A stretch of 64,000 bases of DNA from Novacetimonas cocois (lineage in GTDB: Bacteria > Pseudomonadota > Alphaproteobacteria > Acetobacterales > Acetobacteraceae), in assembly GCF_003311635.1 (NCBI RefSeq), contig NZ_QEXL01000001.1, positions 28,843 through 92,842 of the forward strand, written 5' to 3'. The notes under the pieces are model-generated. The model was not told the DNA's origin, searched no databases, and saw only the letters and a list, made by a program, of their open reading frames with translations. The position numbers and the translations under genes are program-made. Shown here piece after piece: positions 60,437 to 64,000 of the stretch (its first letter is position 1; every line of letters starts with the position of its first letter).

Positions 60437-61174
60437 ATGACAGGTCCCGACACATCCGATCGCGTTGAAAACGCGGCTTCTCCCGTCATCCCGACCGGGC
60501 CCAGTGTCCTGTTGGTGGAAGATGACGTCAAGATCGCGCAGGAAGTGGCGGAGGAACTGGAAAGCCGGAACTTCAGGGTGCGGCACGAATCCTCGGGCTC
60601 CGCAGGGCTGGAGGTCGGGCTGACGCACGACTTCGATGTGATGGTCGTCGACCGCATGCTGCCCGAACTCGACGGGCTCAGCCTGATCGAAACCCTGCGC
60701 GAACGTCAGGTGCGCGCACCCGTGCTGGTGCTGTCCGCGCTGTCGGCGGTCGATGACCGGGTCAGCGGCCTGAAGGCGGGGGGCGACGATTACCTGACCA
60801 AGCCCTTCGCGATGGAGGAACTCGCAGCGCGGCTGGAGGCCCTGCTGCGCCGTCCCACCAACTCGCGCGAGACAATGCTGCGCGCCGGTCCGCTGACGAT
60901 GGACCTGATCGAGCGCACCGTGACGCGCAACGGGGAGCGGATCGACCTGCTGCCGCGCGAATTCAGGCTGCTGGAATACCTGATGCGCCGCCCCGATCAG
61001 GTGCTGACGCGCAACATGCTGCTGGAGGATGTGTGGAATTACCGCTTCATCCCGCAGACGAACCTTGTTGACGTCCATATCGGCAAGCTGCGGCGCAAGG
61101 TGGACGAAAATGGCGGACCTTCCCTGATCCAGAGCATACGTGGCGCAGGGTTCATGCTTCGTGTTTCTAAATGA
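60437..61174 (+). CDS. OmpR-family response regulator
   Basis: 245 residues. Receiver domain with acidic pocket E28-D29-D30, phosphoacceptor Asp72 in VMVVDRMLPELDG, and Lys in GDDYLTKPFAM. The C-terminal winged helix (LTMDLIERTVTRNGERIDLL, PREFRLLEYLMRRPDQVLTR, VDVHIGKLRRKVDENGG) binds DNA. An N-terminal extension of 20 residues precedes the receiver. The downstream kinase overlaps its end, so they form a pair. The RND pump 1.6 kb downstream is a candidate target. Confidence 0.95.
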   Translation: MTGPDTSDRVENAASPVIPTGPSVLLVEDDVKIAQEVAEELESRNFRVRHESSGSAGLEVGLTHDFDVMVVDRMLPELDGLSLIETLRERQVRAPVLVLSALSAVDDRVSGLKAGGDDYLTKPFAMEELAARLEALLRRPTNSRETMLRAGPLTMDLIERTVTRNGERIDLLPREFRLLEYLMRRPDQVLTRNMLLEDVWNYRFIPQTNLVDVHIGKLRRKVDENGGPSLIQSIRGAGFMLRVSK

Positions 61175-62567
61175 ACTGTTCCGGACCGCGACATTCCGCC
61201 TGACGCTGGCGGTTGTCGCGGCCATGATCGGCTCCGCCGCGTTCCAGTTCTTCCTTGGCTACAGTCAGGCCACGGTGTTCGAGGCGCGGCGTTCGGACAC
61301 GCTGCTCTACCGCGAAGCCGCCCTGTTGCAGACCGAAAGTCAGGAGGACCTTGAACGCAAGGTCCGCGACCGCGCGACGGATGACCTACGTGTCATCATG
61401 AATGTCACGACGCTGTTCGATCATGACCATCTTTACATTGTCGGCGACCTGCATGACTGGCCCGAAGGGCTGGTGGCCGACGGTCATGTCCATGAAATCA
61501 GCCTGCAGAACACCGACCATTCCCCCGGCGTCCTGCGCATGCTGGCGGTCAGCGTGCGGGGGGGACGTTTCCTTGTGCTGGGGCGAAGCTGGCACATGCG
61601 CAGCGAACTGCGCCTGATGATGCGCCACTCGCTGCTGGTTTCCATCGTGCCGACCGTGTTGTTCGCCCTGATGACCGGCATCGTGCTGAGCCATCGCGCC
61701 CTGGCGCGCGTCAAGGACATGCACGAGGCCATTGACCGCATCATGGAAGGCGACCTGCATGAACGTCTGCCGGCGGGTCGGCAGCGCGACGACCTGCAGC
61801 GCCTGGCGGGCAGCGTCAACAGGATGCTCGATCGCCTCGAACGCCTGATGGACGAGATACGTGACGTGGGCAACGATATCGCCCACGACCTGCGCACGCC
61901 GCTGACGCGGGTGCGGGCGCGGCTGGATCGCGCGCGTTCCGCCGGGCATTCGGCCGAGGCACTGCGCAACGTGATCGCGCGCGCCATCGACGATCTCGAT
62001 CAGTCGTTCGCCGTCATCACCGCGCTGCTGCGCATTGGCGAGATCGAGAACGGACGCCGCCGGGTGGGATTCGGGACGGTGGACCTCGACGGTCTGGCGG
62101 CCGACATCATCGACCTTTACGAACCCATTGCCGAAAGCAAGGGAATCGTGCTGCGCCACACCCCCGGACATGGCGTCATGCAGGTGCTGGGGGATCGTGA
62201 CCTGCTGATCGAGGTCCTGGCCAACCTTGTCGACAATGCCATGAAGTTCACGCCCGAAGGTGGCCACGTCACCATCCGGACCTATGAGGACGCCGATGGC
62301 GTGTCGCTGCAGGTGGAGGATACGGGCATCGGCATCCCGCCGCAGGAACGCAAGGCGGTGACGGGGCGTTTCTACCGCTCCGACAAAAGCCGGCACGTCC
62401 CCGGCAGCGGGCTGGGCCTCAGTCTGGTGCTGGCGATCGTGCAGCTTCACAATGCCGTACTGCGCATTGGCGCCGCGCGGCGCGACCCCGATCTGCCGGG
62501 TGCCGTTTTTACAATCTGTTTCGTTGCCGCATCGCATGCGCTGCCCCCGCCGGACGAGGCGGCGTGA
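61161..62567 (+). CDS. Sensor histidine kinase with HAMP domain
   Basis: 468 residues from a GTG at 61161 that overlaps the regulator stop by 14 bases; a GTG at 61140 is the alternative. Two membrane helices (LTLAVVAAMIGSAAFQFFL and LLVSIVPTVLFALMTGIVL) bracket a periplasmic sensor of about 120 residues. Then HAMP (LSHRALARVKDMHEAIDRIM), the H-box AHDLRTPLTR with His242, the N-box VLANLVDNAMKFTPEG and the G-boxes VEDTGIGIPPQER and GSGLGLSLVLAI. The signal is unknown. The final 20 residues are non-conserved. Confidence 0.94.
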   Translation: MFLNELFRTATFRLTLAVVAAMIGSAAFQFFLGYSQATVFEARRSDTLLYREAALLQTESQEDLERKVRDRATDDLRVIMNVTTLFDHDHLYIVGDLHDWPEGLVADGHVHEISLQNTDHSPGVLRMLAVSVRGGRFLVLGRSWHMRSELRLMMRHSLLVSIVPTVLFALMTGIVLSHRALARVKDMHEAIDRIMEGDLHERLPAGRQRDDLQRLAGSVNRMLDRLERLMDEIRDVGNDIAHDLRTPLTRVRARLDRARSAGHSAEALRNVIARAIDDLDQSFAVITALLRIGEIENGRRRVGFGTVDLDGLAADIIDLYEPIAESKGIVLRHTPGHGVMQVLGDRDLLIEVLANLVDNAMKFTPEGGHVTIRTYEDADGVSLQVEDTGIGIPPQERKAVTGRFYRSDKSRHVPGSGLGLSLVLAIVQLHNAVLRIGAARRDPDLPGAVFTICFVAASHALPPPDEAA

Positions 62568-62599
62568 AGACATTAAACAGAAATTTCATTTGTCTGGGG

Positions 62600-62629
62600 C
62601 GTCCCCCATTTTAACACCGAAGGGGGACG
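62600..62629 (+). promoter_or_regulatory. Leader hairpin overlapping the ribosome-binding site of the RND unit
   Basis: CGTCCCCC (62600-62607) is perfectly complementary to GGGGGACG (62622-62629), with a 14-base loop. The right arm is part of the purine-rich site (GGGGGACGGAG) of the mini-ORF at 62638, so pairing would hide it from the ribosome. Confidence 0.5.
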
Positions 62630-62637
62630 GAGAAATT

Positions 62638-62757
62638 ATGACGATGTACACGAACACATTGCCGGACGCGGGCGGGGGGGAATTCCCGTCCATGTCCGCG
62701 ATGGGACATGAAGCTGGCGGCCCTGCTCCAGCGCCGGGGGAAACAAGCCGCGTATGA
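62638..62757 (+). CDS. 39-residue leader ORF coupled to the RND permease
   Basis: ATG at 62638 behind GGGGGACGGAG; TGA overlaps the permease ATG (ATGA at 62754-62757). The peptide (MTMYTNTLPDAGGGEFPSMS, then Gly/Pro/Ala-rich, ending GETSRV) has no membrane segment and no recognised domain. The permease has no good site of its own, so this ORF probably feeds it ribosomes. It could be a regulatory leader peptide; the protein itself may not matter. Confidence 0.5.
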   Translation: MTMYTNTLPDAGGGEFPSMSAMGHEAGGPAPAPGETSRV

Positions 62758-64000
62758 ATGGTATCGTTGTTACCGCGCTCAAGCGGCCTTACACGTTTGT
62801 CGTCCTGTCCATCCTGATTGTGGTTTTCGGTGTGCGCGGGCTGCTGCGTACCCCCACCGATGTGTTCCCCAGCATCAACATTCCCGTCGTCGCCATCTGC
62901 TGGACCTATACCGGCCTGATGCCGGAGGACATGTCCGGGCGCGTCGTCTATTATTACGAACGCGCGCTGACTGCGACGGTCAACAACATCGAACATATCG
63001 AAAGCCAGTCCTATTACGGGCGTGGCATCGTGAAGGTCTTTTTCCAGCCCGGCACCGATACCGCCGTGGCGCAGACGCAGATCACCTCCGTTTCGCAGAC
63101 CGTCATCAAACAGATGCCGGCGGGCATGACCCCGCCGCTGGTGCTGACCTATAACGCTTCGTCCGTGCCGGTGCTGACGCTGCAGGTCTCGTCTGAATCG
63201 ATGACCGCCTCGCAGATTTACGACATGTCGTCCAACCTGATCCGCCCGGCCCTGGTGTCGGTCGCGGGGGCGGCCATTCCCAACCCGTATGGCGGTCAGC
63301 CCGGCAACATCATGGTCGATCTTGACCAGACGAAGCTGCTGGCGCACGGCCTGTCGGCCACCGACATCGGCAACGCGCTGGGCAAGCAGAACATCGTCCT
63401 GCCCGCCGGTGACCAGCAGATCGGCGCCTTCGACTACATGGTGCAGACCAATGCCTCGCCGGAGGAGATCGACACCTTCAACAACATGCCGATCAAGCAG
63501 GAGGGGAATTCCGTCGTTTACCTGCGTGACGTGGCGTGGGTGCATGCCGGCGGCCCGCCCCAGACCAACATGGTGCTGGTCAAGGGGCATCAGGCGGTCC
63601 TGATCGTCATCATGAAAAGCGGTGACGCCTCCACCCTGTCGGTGGTCAGCGGGATCAAGGCGCTGCTGCCCGGGATCATAAAGACGCTGCCCCCCGGGGT
63701 GAACATCACCGTGCTGGGCGATGCCTCCACCTTCGTGAAGGAGGCGGTGCGCGACGTGGTGCAGGAAATGGGCACCGCCGCCCTGCTGACCAGCCTTGTC
63801 GTGCTGCTGTTCCTCGGGTCGTGGCGATCGACGGTCATCATCGCGACCTCCATCCCGCTGGCGATGCTGTGTTCGGTCATCGGGCTTGGCGCGGCGGGAC
63901 AGACGATCAACGTCATGACGCTGGGCGGCCTGGCGCTCGCGGTCGGTATCCTTGTCGATGACGCCACCGTCATGATCGAGAATATCGACGCCCATCTGGA
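62754..64000 (+). CDS. RND efflux transporter permease, 3' truncated by the window
   Basis: First 415 residues of an AcrB/MdtB-type inner-membrane pump of about 1,000-1,050. Helix TM1 is VVTALKRPYTFVVLSILIVV, followed by the periplasmic porter domain (DVFPSINIPVVAICWTYTGL, SGRVVYYYERALTATVNNIE, YNASSVPVLTLQVSS). Then TM2-TM4 with the RND signature LGGLALAVGILVDDATVMIE, whose Asp pair belongs to the proton relay. The adaptor and outer-membrane partner are not upstream, so they are expected beyond 64000. Substrates unknown; the adjacent two-component system is a likely regulator. Confidence 0.95.
   Translation, partial: MNGIVVTALKRPYTFVVLSILIVVFGVRGLLRTPTDVFPSINIPVVAICWTYTGLMPEDMSGRVVYYYERALTATVNNIEHIESQSYYGRGIVKVFFQPGTDTAVAQTQITSVSQTVIKQMPAGMTPPLVLTYNASSVPVLTLQVSSESMTASQIYDMSSNLIRPALVSVAGAAIPNPYGGQPGNIMVDLDQTKLLAHGLSATDIGNALGKQNIVLPAGDQQIGAFDYMVQTNASPEEIDTFNNMPIKQEGNSVVYLRDVAWVHAGGPPQTNMVLVKGHQAVLIVIMKSGDASTLSVVSGIKALLPGIIKTLPPGVNITVLGDASTFVKEAVRDVVQEMGTAALLTSLVVLLFLGSWRSTVIIATSIPLAMLCSVIGLGAAGQTINVMTLGGLALAVGILVDDATVMIENIDAHL

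Noticed and set aside
58027..60657. 876-codon minus-strand frame spanning dctA and the antisense of rmuC
   Set aside because: Runs through two well-identified genes and has the Arg/His/Gln-rich composition of antisense frames.
62586..63995. 469-codon minus-strand frame opposite the RND permease
   Set aside because: His/Asp/Gly-rich shadow of the permease, which shows clear RND motifs.
1..64000. tRNA, rRNA, CRISPR, insertion sequences, prophage or integrative element
   Set aside because: I saw no tRNA T-loop-like genes in the gaps, no regularly spaced repeats, no transposase or integrase, and no composition break besides 5.4-5.9 kb.

Overview
This window reads as a GC-rich alphaproteobacterial chromosome, most likely an acetic acid bacterium (Acetobacteraceae, Komagataeibacter/Gluconacetobacter lineage). 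The inference rests on three things: a three-subunit periplasmic FAD-GMC/cytochrome c sugar dehydrogenase of the gluconate/2-ketogluconate/sorbitol dehydrogenase type, alphaproteobacterial gene neighbourhoods (dnaX-ybaB-recR, TIGR02300 protein-cmk-rpsA, clpS-clpA), and an intergenic hairpin repeat of a kind I recall from Komagataeibacter sequences. Genes are densely packed and many are joined by 4-bp ATGA/GTGA overlaps. I see no tRNA, rRNA, CRISPR array, insertion sequence or prophage.

Layout. 1-5.4 kb: late cobalamin genes (cobC fragment, cobS, cobT, cobU, a small coupled ORF, cobQ, cobD) in alternating orientation. 5.4-5.9 kb: AT-richer non-coding stretch. 5.9-6.9 kb: a histone H1-like Ala/Lys/Arg/Pro protein. 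7.1-12.2 kb: dehydrogenase small subunit, FAD subunit and triheme cytochrome c, then a secreted MRJP/SMP-30-like beta-propeller. 12.3-14.2 kb: pyrD and a HAD phosphatase. 14.3-16.7 kb: repeat copy 1, a DUF3465 protein, PPK2 and a YdfG-like SDR. 16.9-20.6 kb: yqgE, clpA, clpS. 20.8-24.8 kb: a D,D-carboxypeptidase with a His-rich tail, map, ggt. 24.9-29.2 kb: SRP RNA, dnaX, ybaB, recR, folM-like SDR, folB. 29.3-32.6 kb: TIGR02300 protein, cmk with a short upstream ORF, rpsA. 32.8-37.6 kb: M16 peptidase, a serine beta-lactamase-family hydrolase, a membrane protein and the SDH assembly factor SdhAF4. 37.7-43.1 kb: repeat copy 2 and a ccmCDEFGHI cytochrome c maturation operon, including a 53-residue CcmD. 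43.2-49.5 kb: YciI, EVE, EcsC, 2-hydroxyacid dehydrogenase, aat, two tandem paralogous secreted proteins, a Gly/Pro-rich surface protein and Bcp peroxiredoxin. 49.6-58.8 kb: glnE, a large AsmA-like protein, an MHS-type MFS transporter and dctA. 59.0-64.0 kb: rmuC, a two-component system, a short leader ORF and an RND efflux permease cut by the window end.

Genes that work together: the Ccm proteins are needed to attach haem to the triheme cytochrome of the sugar dehydrogenase. aat, clpS and clpA are three parts of the N-degron pathway. folM-like and folB lie together in pterin/folate metabolism. The two-component system beside the RND pump is a plausible regulator of it.

I did not find a clearly new multi-gene system. 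The observations most worth following are the two-copy cloverleaf-like repeat, the RND leader hairpin that overlaps the ribosome-binding site of a coupled mini-ORF, the short coupled ORFs before cobQ and cmk, the tandem secreted paralogues, and the linkage of a lactonase-like propeller to the sugar dehydrogenase.
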